Shown here: positions 28,669 to 39,611 of the stretch, piece by piece
Numbering within the stretch: the stretch's first letter is position 1
How the letters are laid out: each line of letters starts with the position of its first letter
Assembly: GCA_902536085.1 (NCBI GenBank)
Contig: CACAWF010000001.1
Coordinates: forward strand, 1 to 64,000
Length of the DNA: 64,000 bases
From: an uncultured Pelagibacteraceae bacterium
GTDB lineage: Bacteria > Pseudomonadota > Alphaproteobacteria > Pelagibacterales > Pelagibacteraceae
Direction: 5' to 3'
Translations under genes and position numbers: made by a program
The notes under the pieces: generated by a model
What the model was told of the DNA's origin: nothing
Database searches by the model: none
Seen by the model: the letters and a program-made list of their open reading frames with translations, nothing else

Positions 28669-29828
28669 GTAAAATTTTAAATACTTATAATAGGAAGAAA
28701 ATCTCTTTTTCTAAGGGAAAAGGAACTTTTTTGTATGCAACAAATGGAAAGAAATATTTAGATTTTGTCCAAGGAATCGCTGTTAACTGCCTTGGTCATG
28801 CTAATGACTATTTAATAAGATCAATTAATAAACAATCTAAAAAATTATGGCATGTTTCAAACGTTTTTACTATCCCTGAGCAAGAGAGACTTGCAAAAAG
28901 ACTAGCCCAAAAAACATTTGCAGATTATGTAACTTTTCAAAATTCTGGCGCTGAAGCAACAGAAGCAGCTATCAAATTTGCTAGAAGATATTTTTATTCA
29001 AAAGGTCAACCAAGAAAAAATAGAGTTCTTTGCATCAACAACAGTTTTCATGGAAGAACTATCGCAGCTATTTTTGCTAGTAATAGTAAAAAAGCTATTG
29101 AAGGTTTTAAACCTAAAGTAGATGGTTTTGATCATTTTAACTTTGGTGATCATAAAGGTTTAGAAAAAGCGATAACTAGTAGAACTGCTGCTATCATGGT
29201 TGAGACAATCATGGGAGAAGGGGGAATAAAAGTTATTCCAGATATTTGCCTCAAAGGATTAAGAAAACTATGTAATAAGAAAAAAATTTTATTAATTCTT
29301 GATGAAGTACAATGCGGTATTGGAAGAAGTGGCAAATTTTTCGCTTTTGAATATGCAAAAATAAAACCAGATATTGTTCCAATAGCAAAAGGTATCGGTG
29401 GTGGCTTTCCAATAGGTGCAGTTTTAGTTAATAAAAAAGTAGCTTCAGGCATGAAGCCGGGAACCCATGGATCAACGTTCGGAGGGAACCCTTTAGCAAT
29501 GAGCGCTGGAAACGCAGTTATGGATGTGATGTTTAAAAAAGGTTTTTTAAATAATGTAAGTAAAAATGGAAAATATTTTTTAAATCAACTTGATAAAATT
29601 AAAAATAAGTATCCTAAGATTATTAAAGAAGTTAGAGGCAAAGGATTACTGATTGGACTTTGTCTTCATGTAAATCATGCTAAATTTATTCAAAAACTTT
29701 TAGATAATAATTTATTGACAGTAAGAGCTGCTGAAAATGTTGTCAGACTTTTGCCTCCTTTAAATGTAACAAAGAGCGAAATAAACTTAGGTTTAAAAAT
29801 AATAGAGAAAGTTTGCAAAAAATTTTAA
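28665..29828 (+). CDS. argD: Acetylornithine aminotransferase
   Basis: NSGAEATEAAIKFAR; LDEVQCGIGRSGK; HGSTFGGNPLAMSAG. Confidence 0.93.
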   Translation: MSKILNTYNRKKISFSKGKGTFLYATNGKKYLDFVQGIAVNCLGHANDYLIRSINKQSKKLWHVSNVFTIPEQERLAKRLAQKTFADYVTFQNSGAEATEAAIKFARRYFYSKGQPRKNRVLCINNSFHGRTIAAIFASNSKKAIEGFKPKVDGFDHFNFGDHKGLEKAITSRTAAIMVETIMGEGGIKVIPDICLKGLRKLCNKKKILLILDEVQCGIGRSGKFFAFEYAKIKPDIVPIAKGIGGGFPIGAVLVNKKVASGMKPGTHGSTFGGNPLAMSAGNAVMDVMFKKGFLNNVSKNGKYFLNQLDKIKNKYPKIIKEVRGKGLLIGLCLHVNHAKFIQKLLDNNLLTVRAAENVVRLLPPLNVTKSEINLGLKIIEKVCKKF

Positions 29829-30755
29829 ATGAAAAACTTTATAAATATCTCTGACTGTTCTTCAGTAGAGCTTAGAGCGATTATTGAAGAAGCAAAAAAG
29901 AGAAAACAAAATAGATCTGGATTAAATAAATCTGCGCCTGACGAAGATAAGCCTTTTGAAGGCAAGTCGATGGCTATGATTTTTGAGAAACCCTCAACAA
30001 GGACAAGAATGTCATTTGACATCGCTGTTAAACAACTAGGAGGATCATCAATTATTTTAAATCCAGATGGCATACATTACGGCAAGGGAGAGGAAACTTT
30101 AAAAGATACAGCTAAAGTTCTATCGGAGTATGTTGATATTGTTATGTTGAGAACTTCATCTCACAAAAATTTAGAGGAGTTCGGAAAGCATTTAGATGTC
30201 CCTATTATTAATGGCCTTTCAGATTTAAGCCATCCATGTCAGATAATGTCTGACATTCTTACTTATGAGGAAAGCAACGGTTCTATCGAGGGTAAAACTG
30301 TTTCTTGGATTGGAGATGGTAATAATAATATGTCAAATTCCTTAATAGAAGCTGCTGGGAAATTTAATTTTAAACTAAATATTGGTTGTCCAAAAAAATA
30401 TTCTCCAAATAAAAGTATATTGAAGCTAGCGAAAAAGGAGAAAGTAAAATTAACAATTACTTCGAAACCTCTAGAAGCGGCTACAGGTGCTGATTGTGTA
30501 ATGACTGATAAATGGATCTCAATGAATGATAAAGTAAATAAAATTTCTAAAAAGAAAACTTTAAAACCTTATCAAGTTAATAAGAAAATTATGAGCAAGG
30601 CAAATTCAGACGCTATTTTTATGCATTGTCTTCCAGTCGGTAGAGGAGAAGAGGTTACAAATGAAGTAATAGATGGAAAGCAATCAGCTGTTTGGAGACA
30701 AGCACTAAATAGAGTGCACGCTCAAAAAAGTATTATTAAATGGTGTCTCGATTAG
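29829..30755 (+). CDS. argF: Ornithine carbamoyltransferase
   Basis: EKPSTRTRMSFD; HPCQIMSD; FMHCLPVGRGEEV. Confidence 0.95.
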   Translation: MKNFINISDCSSVELRAIIEEAKKRKQNRSGLNKSAPDEDKPFEGKSMAMIFEKPSTRTRMSFDIAVKQLGGSSIILNPDGIHYGKGEETLKDTAKVLSEYVDIVMLRTSSHKNLEEFGKHLDVPIINGLSDLSHPCQIMSDILTYEESNGSIEGKTVSWIGDGNNNMSNSLIEAAGKFNFKLNIGCPKKYSPNKSILKLAKKEKVKLTITSKPLEAATGADCVMTDKWISMNDKVNKISKKKTLKPYQVNKKIMSKANSDAIFMHCLPVGRGEEVTNEVIDGKQSAVWRQALNRVHAQKSIIKWCLD

Positions 30756-31297
30756 GGTAAAGGTTTTGGATTATCACCTTTTGAATTCATATATAAAATA
30801 ACTGATGCTCTGTCCTTTTCTTTTCTAAGTCCGGCAAAAGCCATTTTAGTTCCTTTAATATATGCTTGCGGTTTAATTAAGTAACTATTCATTTCTTCAA
30901 AAGACCATTCTTTCGCGTAAGCAACCATTGCTTTGGAATATTTATAATCACTAACTGAACCGGCTGTTCTTCCAATTACATTCCATAAATTTGGTCCTAT
31001 CATATTTTTTCCACCAGCTGCAATCATGTGGCAAGCGCTACATTTTTTAAAAACTTTTTCTCCATGAGCCAAGTCTCCCATAGCCAACAGAGCTTTTATA
31101 TCCACTATTTCAGGAACCTTTTCAGTAGATTCAGTCGTACTACTAGTTGAGGCAACTTCTAATCCTTCAACTTTATAGGCTGTTTGTTCAGGTTTCTCTA
31201 CGTGGAATAATATGTCTGTGAATTTTCCAATACCAATAACAATTAGGGCTGTTAGAAGGACTGCAGCTATTATTTTATTTAATTCAAAACTATCCAT
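30752..31297 (-). CDS. cycM: Membrane-anchored cytochrome c (CycM-like)
   Basis: N-terminal TM; KKCSACHMIAAGGKNMIGPNLWNVIGR; GTKMAFAGL. Confidence 0.88.
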   Translation of the reverse strand: MDSFELNKIIAAVLLTALIVIGIGKFTDILFHVEKPEQTAYKVEGLEVASTSSTTESTEKVPEIVDIKALLAMGDLAHGEKVFKKCSACHMIAAGGKNMIGPNLWNVIGRTAGSVSDYKYSKAMVAYAKEWSFEEMNSYLIKPQAYIKGTKMAFAGLRKEKDRASVILYMNSKGDNPKPLP

Positions 31298-31390
31298 AAT
31301 TTTGGTAAATACTAATCAGACGTATAACATGAGTTTTTAAAAAAAAACTTAAAATTACCAAATTTTTTTGCGTCTCTAGGACGCATAATT

Positions 31391-32128
31391 ATGAATAAAA
31401 CTGCAGTAATAATACCCTCCAGGTTGGACGCAATGCGATTGCCCAACAAACCTCTTAAACTTATAAACAATAAAGAGATGATTCTACATGTTTATGAGGC
31501 AGCAATTAAGTCGAATGTTGGGGAGGTTTATGTAGCAACACCTGATCAAAAAATAATTGATACTGTAAAAAAAATTGGAGGAAACGCATTTTTAACAGAA
31601 GAAAATCATCAAACTGGAACCGATAGGGTGTTTGAGGTCTTTAAAAAAAATTTAAATTCTAATCCAAAAATAATTGTCAATTTACAAGGCGACATGCCAA
31701 ATATTCTACCAGAAACTATAAATAATTTAGTAGAATATATGGATAAAGGTCATTGTGAAATAGGAACTTTAGCAAGTAAATTAAGTTCAAATGAAGAACT
31801 TGAGGACGAAAATGTTGTAAAAGTATTAGTTAAAGAAAAGTTAAAAACAGGCATATACGCCAAAGCTTTAGATTTTGTTAGACTTAAAAATATCCAAGGT
31901 CTTAAAGCTTACCATCATATCGGTATTTATGCCTTTACTAATAATGCGTTATCGCGTTATGTAGGTCTTAAAAGATCAAAACTTGAACTTGAAAGAAAAT
32001 TAGAACAATTAAGAGCGATGGAAAACGGAATGTCTATTCATGTTGGCTATGTAAACTCATCACCTTTAAGTGTAGATACGAAAAAAGATTTAGAAGAAAT
32101 TAAAAAAATAATGAGAACGAATGAGTAA
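31391..32128 (+). CDS. kdsB: 3-deoxy-manno-octulosonate cytidylyltransferase
   Basis: IIPSRLDAMRLPNKPL; NLQGDMP; HHIGIYAF. Confidence 0.95.
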   Translation: MNKTAVIIPSRLDAMRLPNKPLKLINNKEMILHVYEAAIKSNVGEVYVATPDQKIIDTVKKIGGNAFLTEENHQTGTDRVFEVFKKNLNSNPKIIVNLQGDMPNILPETINNLVEYMDKGHCEIGTLASKLSSNEELEDENVVKVLVKEKLKTGIYAKALDFVRLKNIQGLKAYHHIGIYAFTNNALSRYVGLKRSKLELERKLEQLRAMENGMSIHVGYVNSSPLSVDTKKDLEEIKKIMRTNE

Positions 32129-32963
32129 AAAAAAAATTGCTATACAAGGTGAGCTTGGAGCTTACTCACATATCGCTGTTGAAAATCTTTACAAAGATGC
32201 TGAAATAAAAACTTGCACCACTTTTGAGGAAACTTTTAAACAAGCTTATAACGACCCAAGTTGTAAGATAGTTATTCCTATTGAAAACTCTCTTGCTGGA
32301 AGGGTGGCTGATATACACTATCTTCTTCCAAAATATAAATTGCAAATTCATGGAGAACATTTCCAAGCAGTAGAGCATAACTTGTTATGCAAGCATGATG
32401 CAAATATTAATGATATAAAATTTGTTAGAAGTCATGCACAGGCTATAGGTCAATGTCAAAATTTGATAACTAAAAAAAAATATAAACCAATAATCTCAGC
32501 AGATACAGCTGGATCTGCAAAAGATTTGGCAGAAGGAAAAGATAAATCTATAGCGGCGATTGCGTCCGAGCTTTCTGCAAAGATCTATAATTTAAAAATC
32601 TTAGAAAAAAATATTGAAGATGAAAAAGGAAATGTTACTCGTTTTTTGATAATGGGTAAAAATATTGAACAACCAGAGTATAAGAAAGAAAAAAGTTTCA
32701 TAACGAGTTGTATATTCAGAGTAAAAAGTGAACCCTCTGCACTTTATAAGTGTCTAGGAGGCTTTGCCACTAATCAGGTTAATTTAACAAAGCTAGAAAG
32801 TTTCTCAGTTAAGAATACTTTTGATCAAGCAAACTTCTATTTAGATCTTGAGGGACATTTAGAACAACCTGGAGTAAAAAAGGCTTTAGAAGAACTAGGT
32901 TTTCATACTGAAACTTTGGATATTTTGGGAGTTTATGAAGCCTCATCATTTAGACGAAAATAG
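32121..32963 (+). CDS. pheA: Prephenate dehydratase
   Basis: IAIQGELGAYSHIA; VIPIENSLAGRVADIHYLL; NVTRFLIMG; ACT domain. Confidence 0.93.
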   Translation: MSKKKIAIQGELGAYSHIAVENLYKDAEIKTCTTFEETFKQAYNDPSCKIVIPIENSLAGRVADIHYLLPKYKLQIHGEHFQAVEHNLLCKHDANINDIKFVRSHAQAIGQCQNLITKKKYKPIISADTAGSAKDLAEGKDKSIAAIASELSAKIYNLKILEKNIEDEKGNVTRFLIMGKNIEQPEYKKEKSFITSCIFRVKSEPSALYKCLGGFATNQVNLTKLESFSVKNTFDQANFYLDLEGHLEQPGVKKALEELGFHTETLDILGVYEASSFRRK

Positions 32964-33020
32964 TCCACAAATTTCAATTCTACCCTTGTAGTATTTAAAT
33001 TGATCTTGATATACTCATAA

Positions 33021-33113
33021 TGAGGTTGGCATCAGGTGGATGTTTCATAAACCCGGTCAGGTCTGAAAAGAAGCAGCCGTAGTGAAAATTGTTCAGGTTG
33101 TTGCCTGCCTCTT
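33021..33113 (+). ncRNA. ffs: Signal recognition particle RNA, small bacterial type
   Basis: GGTCAGGTCTGAAAAGAAGCAGCCGTAGTG core with terminal pairing GAGGTTGGC...GCCTGCCTC; directly upstream of dnaX. Confidence 0.85.
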
Positions 33114-33117
33114 TTAA

Positions 33118-34788
33118 ATGACAAATAAAATACTAGCTTTAAAATACAGACCGCAAGAATTCAAAGACTTGATTGGTCAAGAAGTAATGGCACAAACAAT
33201 AATTAACGCCATCAAACTTAACAAAACGCCTAATGCTTATCTTTTGACAGGAATAAGAGGTATTGGAAAAACTACAACAGCAAGACTTATAGCAAAAGCT
33301 CTTAATTGTGAAAAAAATAAAAATCAAAAAATAAAATGCTCTAGTGAAAATTTTTGCAGTAGTTGTAAAGAAATTATCAGGTCTAGTCATATTGATGTAT
33401 TAGAAATGGACGCTGCATCTAAAACAGGAATTGACGATGTGAGAGAACTAATAGAAAATTCTAAATATAGCCCTACAAGCGCAAATTATAAAATATTTAT
33501 AATCGACGAAGTTCACATGCTTTCTAAACAAGCTTTTAACGGACTACTCAAAACCCTAGAGGAACCACCTCCAAGTTTGAAATTTATTCTTGCGACTACA
33601 GAGGTAAGGAAAATACCAGTGACTATTCTATCTAGGTGTCAACGTTTTGATCTAAAACGTGTTAGTATTGACAAGCTTTGCTTACATTTAAAAAATATAT
33701 CAAATAAGGAAAATGGGAAAATAACCGATAATGCAATTAAATTAATTGCAAGAGCATCAGAAGGTTCAGTAAGAGACTCAATTTCTTTATTAGATCGTGC
33801 TTTAATTTCTCAAACAATAAAAGATAATCAACAAATTGAGGAAAAAGACGTGAGAGAAATGTTAGGACTTGCTGATAAAAGTAAAATTATTTTATTATTT
33901 AAAGAAGTGTTATGCGGAAATGAAAAGGAAGCATTAAAAAATCTTGATGAACTAATTATAAATGGTTTAGATGCTAAAAATTTTTTAAATGATATTCTAG
34001 AGGTTTTATATCTCTTTAGTAGAAAAATTAATTTAGGCCCGATCGAGAAAGATTTATCAATTTCCGAAGGAGAATTGAAACTTATTGATCAATACTCAAA
34101 AAATATTGATATGCAAGATGTTGGTTTATTTTGGCAACTTACAATAAAAACAATTGAAGACTTAAAGGTAGTCGGAAACGAAAATTTAACTCTAGAGATG
34201 TATATAATGCAATTAGTTCATTTAAAAACTTTAGACTACAATGCAGATAAATTAGTTGAAAAAGGCATACCGATTAAACAGGATGTAAATCAATCTGAAA
34301 TTAAAACTATTGAAAAAACTACAGATATTAATACACCCGATAGAGTCAAAAGTCAGCTAAAAAATACAAATCAAATTAAAACAAGTCCTATTAAAAATCT
34401 AAACAATCAAAATGAAAAAACAAAAATAGAAATTACAAGTTTTCAGGATTTAATTGATCGATCAAATTTAGAAAAAGAAATAGAACTAAAATTTGACTTA
34501 GAAAGAAATGTAAAACTAGTTAGTTTTAATAAAGGTAAAATCGATATAAGCTTTAATGACAAACTAAATAAAAACTTTATCAAAAATTTAACTGATAAAT
34601 TGCTCCAATGGACTGGAGAAAGATGGATAATTTCCTTAAGTAAAAATAATGAGGCTAAGAGTGTATTTGAGAAAAATTTGGAAAATAAAAAAAATGAAAT
34701 TAATGAATTTAAAAAAAGTAAGATTGCAAAAGAATTTGAGTCTATTTTTCCAGATGCAGAATTAATTGATATTGAAAAACAGGAGTAA
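33118..34788 (+). CDS. dnaX: DNA polymerase III subunits gamma/tau
   Basis: LTGIRGIGKTTTARLIAKALNC; Cys zinc site; LEEPPPSLKFILATTE. Confidence 0.95.
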   Translation: MTNKILALKYRPQEFKDLIGQEVMAQTIINAIKLNKTPNAYLLTGIRGIGKTTTARLIAKALNCEKNKNQKIKCSSENFCSSCKEIIRSSHIDVLEMDAASKTGIDDVRELIENSKYSPTSANYKIFIIDEVHMLSKQAFNGLLKTLEEPPPSLKFILATTEVRKIPVTILSRCQRFDLKRVSIDKLCLHLKNISNKENGKITDNAIKLIARASEGSVRDSISLLDRALISQTIKDNQQIEEKDVREMLGLADKSKIILLFKEVLCGNEKEALKNLDELIINGLDAKNFLNDILEVLYLFSRKINLGPIEKDLSISEGELKLIDQYSKNIDMQDVGLFWQLTIKTIEDLKVVGNENLTLEMYIMQLVHLKTLDYNADKLVEKGIPIKQDVNQSEIKTIEKTTDINTPDRVKSQLKNTNQIKTSPIKNLNNQNEKTKIEITSFQDLIDRSNLEKEIELKFDLERNVKLVSFNKGKIDISFNDKLNKNFIKNLTDKLLQWTGERWIISLSKNNEAKSVFEKNLENKKNEINEFKKSKIAKEFESIFPDAELIDIEKQE

Positions 34789-34791
34789 TTA

Positions 34792-35112
34792 ATGACTAAT
34801 TTTTCAGATATGTTATCAAAGGCTAAGGCAATGCAAGAAAAAATGAAAGAGGTTCAAGATCAAATTAAAAAAATAGAAGTTGAGGGAATGTCTGGCGGAA
34901 ATTTAGTTAAAGTAAGACTCACTGGAGACTATGAGCTTAAATCAATAGAAATCAATGAGTCGGCAAAAAAAGAAAGCCAAGAGATAATAAATGATTTAAT
35001 TATTGCTGCATATAACAATGCAAAGGAAAATTTAAAAAAAAAATCTGCAGAGGAATTATCTAAAGTTACAGGCGGATTGAATTTGCCATTAGATTTTAAA
35101 CTACCTTTTTAA
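34792..35112 (+). CDS. ybaB: YbaB/EbfC nucleoid-associated protein
   Basis: MLSKAKAMQEKMKEVQDQIKKIEVEG; dnaX-ybaB-recR order. Confidence 0.93.
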   Translation: MTNFSDMLSKAKAMQEKMKEVQDQIKKIEVEGMSGGNLVKVRLTGDYELKSIEINESAKKESQEIINDLIIAAYNNAKENLKKKSAEELSKVTGGLNLPLDFKLPF

Positions 35113-35717
35113 TGGATAACGAAATTCCAGAAATAAATGAATTAATTCAACAATTTTCTAAACTTCCCGGTTTAGGCCCGAAATCAGCAAAAAGAATAAT
35201 TTTAAAATTGATTAATAATAAAGAAAATATGGTAAAGCCTTTAGCAAAATCTTTAGCTCAGGTTTATAAAAAAGTTGTTCGTTGCGTTGATTGTGGAAAT
35301 TTAAAGATAATTGATAAAATCTGTATTTGTGCTTCAGATAATTCTTACGATAAAATATGTGTGGTAGAAAATCTAGCGGATATGTGGGTTATAGACTCTG
35401 CTAATATTTATAAAGGCCACTACCATATTTTAGGTGGTACATTAAGTTCAAATGAAAATTATGAGCAAAAAAATCTATTAATAGAATCTCTTGTCAAAAG
35501 AATTAAAAAAAATAACCTAAAAGAGGTAATCATTGCTACAAGCGCAACTATTGAAGGTCAAACAACTGCTCATTATATTGAAGATACAATTAAAAACGAT
35601 AGAATAAAGATTACTAAGTTGGCCCAAGGCCTTCCAGTTGGTGGCGAGATTGAACAATTAGATGATGGAACTTTATTTTCAGCTTTTAAAAACAGAGTTC
35701 CAGTTACTGATAATTAG
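35112..35717 (+). CDS. recR: Recombination protein RecR
   Basis: [20 protein letters not shown] zinc finger; [12 protein letters not shown] Toprim. Confidence 0.93.
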   Translation: MDNEIPEINELIQQFSKLPGLGPKSAKRIILKLINNKENMVKPLAKSLAQVYKKVVRCVDCGNLKIIDKICICASDNSYDKICVVENLADMWVIDSANIYKGHYHILGGTLSSNENYEQKNLLIESLVKRIKKNNLKEVIIATSATIEGQTTAHYIEDTIKNDRIKITKLAQGLPVGGEIEQLDDGTLFSAFKNRVPVTDN

Positions 35718-37858
35718 CTAGCTGCTTTTTTTTCTAACCTTTTTTTATGAAGTAAAGGTTCTGTGTATCCAGAAGGCTGTGTTCTTCCCATAAATACAAG
35801 GTCACAAGCTGTTTTAAAAGCTATCGAATTCTCAAAATTTTCTGACATTTTCTGATAGTTAGGATCATTTTTGTTTTGTTCATCAACAGTCCTAGCCATT
35901 TTTTTTAATATATCCATTACTTGATTTTTGTCACAAATACCATGGTGCAACCAATTTGCAATGTGTTGTGATGAAATTCTTAGCGTTGCTCTATCTTCCA
36001 TTAAACCGATATTATTTATATCAGGCACTTTAGAACATCCTACTCCTTGATCAATCCATCTTACCACATACCCTAAAATACCCTGGGCATTATTTTCAAG
36101 TTCTCGATTGATATCATCAACCGACCAATTAGGTCTATCTGCTATAGGAATCTCTAAAATATCCTCAACTTTAGCTTTATTTCTGGATGATATCTTATCT
36201 TGTTCATCGAAAACATTTATCTTATGGTAATGAATAGAGTGTAAAGTTGCTGCTGTTGGTGAAGGTACCCAAGCACAATTTGCACCAGATTTCGGATGGC
36301 TAATTTTCTGTTCCATCATATTATCCATCTGATCTGGCATAGCCCACATCCCTTTACCAATCTGCGCTTTACCTGAAAAACCACATTTCAATCCTATATC
36401 TACATTCCAATTTTCGTATGAATTTAACCAAACCGATTTTTTCATATCTCCTTTAAAAACCATCGGACCAGACTCAAAGGATGTATGCATCTCATCTCCA
36501 GTTCGATCTAAGAAGCCTGTATTGATAAAAACTATTCTATTTTTTACTTGTCTAATACATTCCTTTAAATTTACTGTAGTTCTTCTCTCCTCATCCATAA
36601 TACCTACTTTGATTGAATATTTTTTCATACCTAAAGTTTCCTCAACTTTCTCAAACAAAGTATTTGTAAAAGAAACCTCTTCAGGCCCGTGCATTTTTGG
36701 TTTAACAATGTAAATTGAGCCAGTTCTTGAATTTTTTTTATTTTTAAAATCATGAAGAGCACACAAACTTGATATAAATGCATCTAAAATACCTTCAGGT
36801 ATTTCTGATCCATCTTTTAGGATAATAGAGGGATTAGTCATTAAGTGACCTACGTTTCTATTTAAAAGAAGAGCTCTACCATGCAGAGAAATTTTTTCTC
36901 CAGACTTTGAAATATAAATCCTATCAGGATTTAACTTCCTAACAAATTTTTTCCCATTTTTTTCTACATTTGCTTTAAGATCACCTTTCATTAAACCTAG
37001 CCAATTCCGATAACATTTGACCTTATCTTCCGCATCAACAGCCGCAACGGAGTCTTCGTTGTCTACTATTGTAGATAGAGCGGACTCTAGTAAAATATCC
37101 GAAATAGACGCTTTATCGTTTTTACCAACCTCACTGTTTGGATTAAACACAATTTCAATATGTAAATTATTATTTTTCAATAATATATTTTTTGGGCTTT
37201 TTTTGTCTCCATTAAAACCAATAAATTGATCAGGATTAATTAGTTTAAATATTTTTGATCCATCAAAAAAAATTAATTGATCTTCGTCAATTTGAATTTT
37301 TGTAATTTTTTTCCAACTTATTTTCTCTAGTGAAAAACATTTATCTAAAAAATCTCTTACGTAGTTTACAACTTTTGTAGCCCTTTCTTTATCATACCCT
37401 TTTTCTTTTTTACCAGGTATGACATTTGTACCATACAAAGCATCATACAAACTTCCCCATCTTGCATTAGCAGCATTTAAAGCATATCTTGCATTATCAA
37501 CAGGAACAACGAGTTGCGGACCAGCAATAGAAGAAATTTCTTTATCAACATTTGAAGTATTTATTTGAAAATCTTCTTTTTCTTCTAATAAATAATTAAT
37601 TGATTTTAAAAAATCAATATATTCCTCTTTTTTTAATTCTTGACCCGTGTTTGATTTATGCCATTCATCAATTTTTTTTTGAATAATTTCTCGTTTTTCA
37701 ATTAATTTTTTGTTTACTGGAGCAAGTTCATGAACTACTTTTGAAAAGTTATTCCAAAATTCATTTAAATTGACATTAGTTCCTGGAATAGCCTCATTGT
37801 TAATAAACTCAAAGAGAGCTGAACTTATTTTTAGCCCATTTTTATCTATAATTTTCAT
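35714..37858 (-). CDS. glcB: Malate synthase G
   Basis: [47 protein letters not shown]. Confidence 0.96.
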   Translation of the reverse strand: MKIIDKNGLKISSALFEFINNEAIPGTNVNLNEFWNNFSKVVHELAPVNKKLIEKREIIQKKIDEWHKSNTGQELKKEEYIDFLKSINYLLEEKEDFQINTSNVDKEISSIAGPQLVVPVDNARYALNAANARWGSLYDALYGTNVIPGKKEKGYDKERATKVVNYVRDFLDKCFSLEKISWKKITKIQIDEDQLIFFDGSKIFKLINPDQFIGFNGDKKSPKNILLKNNNLHIEIVFNPNSEVGKNDKASISDILLESALSTIVDNEDSVAAVDAEDKVKCYRNWLGLMKGDLKANVEKNGKKFVRKLNPDRIYISKSGEKISLHGRALLLNRNVGHLMTNPSIILKDGSEIPEGILDAFISSLCALHDFKNKKNSRTGSIYIVKPKMHGPEEVSFTNTLFEKVEETLGMKKYSIKVGIMDEERRTTVNLKECIRQVKNRIVFINTGFLDRTGDEMHTSFESGPMVFKGDMKKSVWLNSYENWNVDIGLKCGFSGKAQIGKGMWAMPDQMDNMMEQKISHPKSGANCAWVPSPTAATLHSIHYHKINVFDEQDKISSRNKAKVEDILEIPIADRPNWSVDDINRELENNAQGILGYVVRWIDQGVGCSKVPDINNIGLMEDRATLRISSQHIANWLHHGICDKNQVMDILKKMARTVDEQNKNDPNYQKMSENFENSIAFKTACDLVFMGRTQPSGYTEPLLHKKRLEKKAAS

Positions 37859-37891
37859 ACAACTGCCGACCTTTACAATATTTTATATTAT

Positions 37892-37909
37892 AATAATACT
37901 AGTATTATT
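37892..37909. promoter_or_regulatory. 18-bp perfect palindrome in the glcB/accA divergent intergenic region
   Basis: AATAATACT|AGTATTATT, flanked by further ATA/TAT pairing. Confidence 0.45.
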
Positions 37910-37921
37910 GTATCATTTTTT

Positions 37922-39028
37922 ATGAAAAATTATTTAGATTTTGAAAAAGAAATTAAAGCTTTAGAACAAGAAGTTGACGGATTAAAGAGCCCTTTTGGTG
38001 CAGAGGGAATTTCCGAAGTTGATACAGATAAGATAAAAAATACTCAAGAACAAATAAATCAAAAACTCGAAGAAATTTACTCAAACTTAAATAGCTGGCA
38101 GAAAACTCAAGTTGCAAGACATGAAGATAGACCAAAAGCAAACTTCTACATTAAGAAAATTTTTTCTAAATTCACTTTACTTTCGGGAGATAGATTTTTT
38201 GGAGATGATAAATCAGTTATCGCTGGATTTGGCTTAATAGAAAATAAATCTGTATTAATAATCGGGCAAGAGAAAGGTGAAGATTTAAATAGTAGGATAG
38301 AAAGAAATTTTGGTATGATGCGTCCAGAGGGATATAGAAAATGTATTAGATTGATGAAACTAGCAGATCGATTTAAAATACCTGTTATTAGTTTTATAGA
38401 TACACCTGGAGCATATCCTGGTATAGGAGCTGAACAAAGAGGGCAAGCTTCTGCAATTGCTAATTCTATAGAATGTTGCATGTCATTAACTGTACCAAAC
38501 ATATCAGTAATTATTGGAGAAGGGGGATCAGGTGGTGCAATTGCCTTAGCCTCATCCAATAAAGTTATTATGTTAGAAAATTCAATTTACTCAGTAATTT
38601 CTCCTGAAGGATGTGCCTCTATACTATGGAGAGATCCAAGTAAATCTTTACAAGCTGCTGAAGCAATGAAACTTACAGCAAGAGATCTTTTACAATTAAA
38701 GATTATTGATGAAGTGATTCCAGAACCTCTGGGTGGCGCTCATAGAGATCCAGATAGTATTGCAGCTGACATTAAATACTCAATAATTAAAAATTTGAAG
38801 AGTTTCGAAAATTTCACCAAAGAAGAGATTTATGATCACAGAAAAGCAAAATTCCTGCAAATCGGAAGAGATCAAGGGTTTAGTAAGTCTTCAAACACTC
38901 ATAAGAGCAGTTTAAGTTACAAAGACTCTGCTGTTAAAAAATTACAAGTTCACATTGAGAAACATAAATATATTTATGGAGGGTTAGGATTGGTAGTAAT
39001 TGCAGGGTTAATAACACTTATATCTTAG
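37922..39028 (+). CDS. accA: Acetyl-CoA carboxylase carboxyltransferase alpha with C-terminal TM extension
   Basis: DTPGAYPGIGAEQRGQ; GEGGSGGAIALA; extra C-terminal KHKYIYGGLGLVVIAGLITLIS. Confidence 0.93.
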   Translation: MKNYLDFEKEIKALEQEVDGLKSPFGAEGISEVDTDKIKNTQEQINQKLEEIYSNLNSWQKTQVARHEDRPKANFYIKKIFSKFTLLSGDRFFGDDKSVIAGFGLIENKSVLIIGQEKGEDLNSRIERNFGMMRPEGYRKCIRLMKLADRFKIPVISFIDTPGAYPGIGAEQRGQASAIANSIECCMSLTVPNISVIIGEGGSGGAIALASSNKVIMLENSIYSVISPEGCASILWRDPSKSLQAAEAMKLTARDLLQLKIIDEVIPEPLGGAHRDPDSIAADIKYSIIKNLKSFENFTKEEIYDHRKAKFLQIGRDQGFSKSSNTHKSSLSYKDSAVKKLQVHIEKHKYIYGGLGLVVIAGLITLIS

Positions 39029-39161
39029 TATAGTTGCAAAAAAACAATTATTTAAAATAATATATTTCTACTATTGACTTTTATTAAGCAAATCTATTTA
39101 AGGTTGTTCAAGACTAACTTTTAGTTAGTTAAAGTTAATAAATAAAAGGAAATAAGTAAAT

Positions 39162-39374
39162 ATGAGTACACTAAAAGGTAAAGTAAAGTGGTTCAATGGT
39201 ACTAAAGGATATGGTTTCATTGAAAGAGAAGACAAAGAAAAAGACGTGTTCGTCCATTCTTCTGCGGTAAGAGAAGCTGGTTTAAAATATTTAAACGAGG
39301 GTGATGAGTTAACGTTTGAAGTGGAGAGCACGGAAAAAGGTCCTTCAGCAGTAAAACTGCAGAAAACATCTTAA
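39162..39374 (+). CDS. cspA: Cold-shock protein
   Basis: [27 protein letters not shown]. Confidence 0.96.
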   Translation: MSTLKGKVKWFNGTKGYGFIEREDKEKDVFVHSSAVREAGLKYLNEGDELTFEVESTEKGPSAVKLQKTS

Positions 39375-39401
39375 TCTAAATTTCCAAAAATCACTGGTTA
39401 A

Positions 39402-39439
39402 CGGGGCATTAAGATAAGCTTTGCTTTTTTATTGTCCCG
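39402..39439 (+). terminator. Stem-loop downstream of cspA, candidate terminator or small structured RNA
   Basis: CGGGGCA(39402..39408)/TGTCCCG(39433..39439) enclosing AAGC-TTT-GCTT and a T6 tract. Confidence 0.45.
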
Positions 39440-39611
39440 CTAATTCCTTCTTGAAAAAGACACATTTTTTTTCTAAATAATAATTATGATTATAAAAAAG
39501 ACATTATCTACTCTAAGATCTCATTCTCACAGAATGCATGCTAGGCTATTGCTTAGCTTATAATCAAAAATATATAAATTTAACTAAAATTAAGATAAAT
39601 ATAATAAGGGA

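Noticed and set aside
38146-38559. 137-aa antisense ORF in accA
   Set aside because: Opposite a strongly conserved gene with no independent signals.
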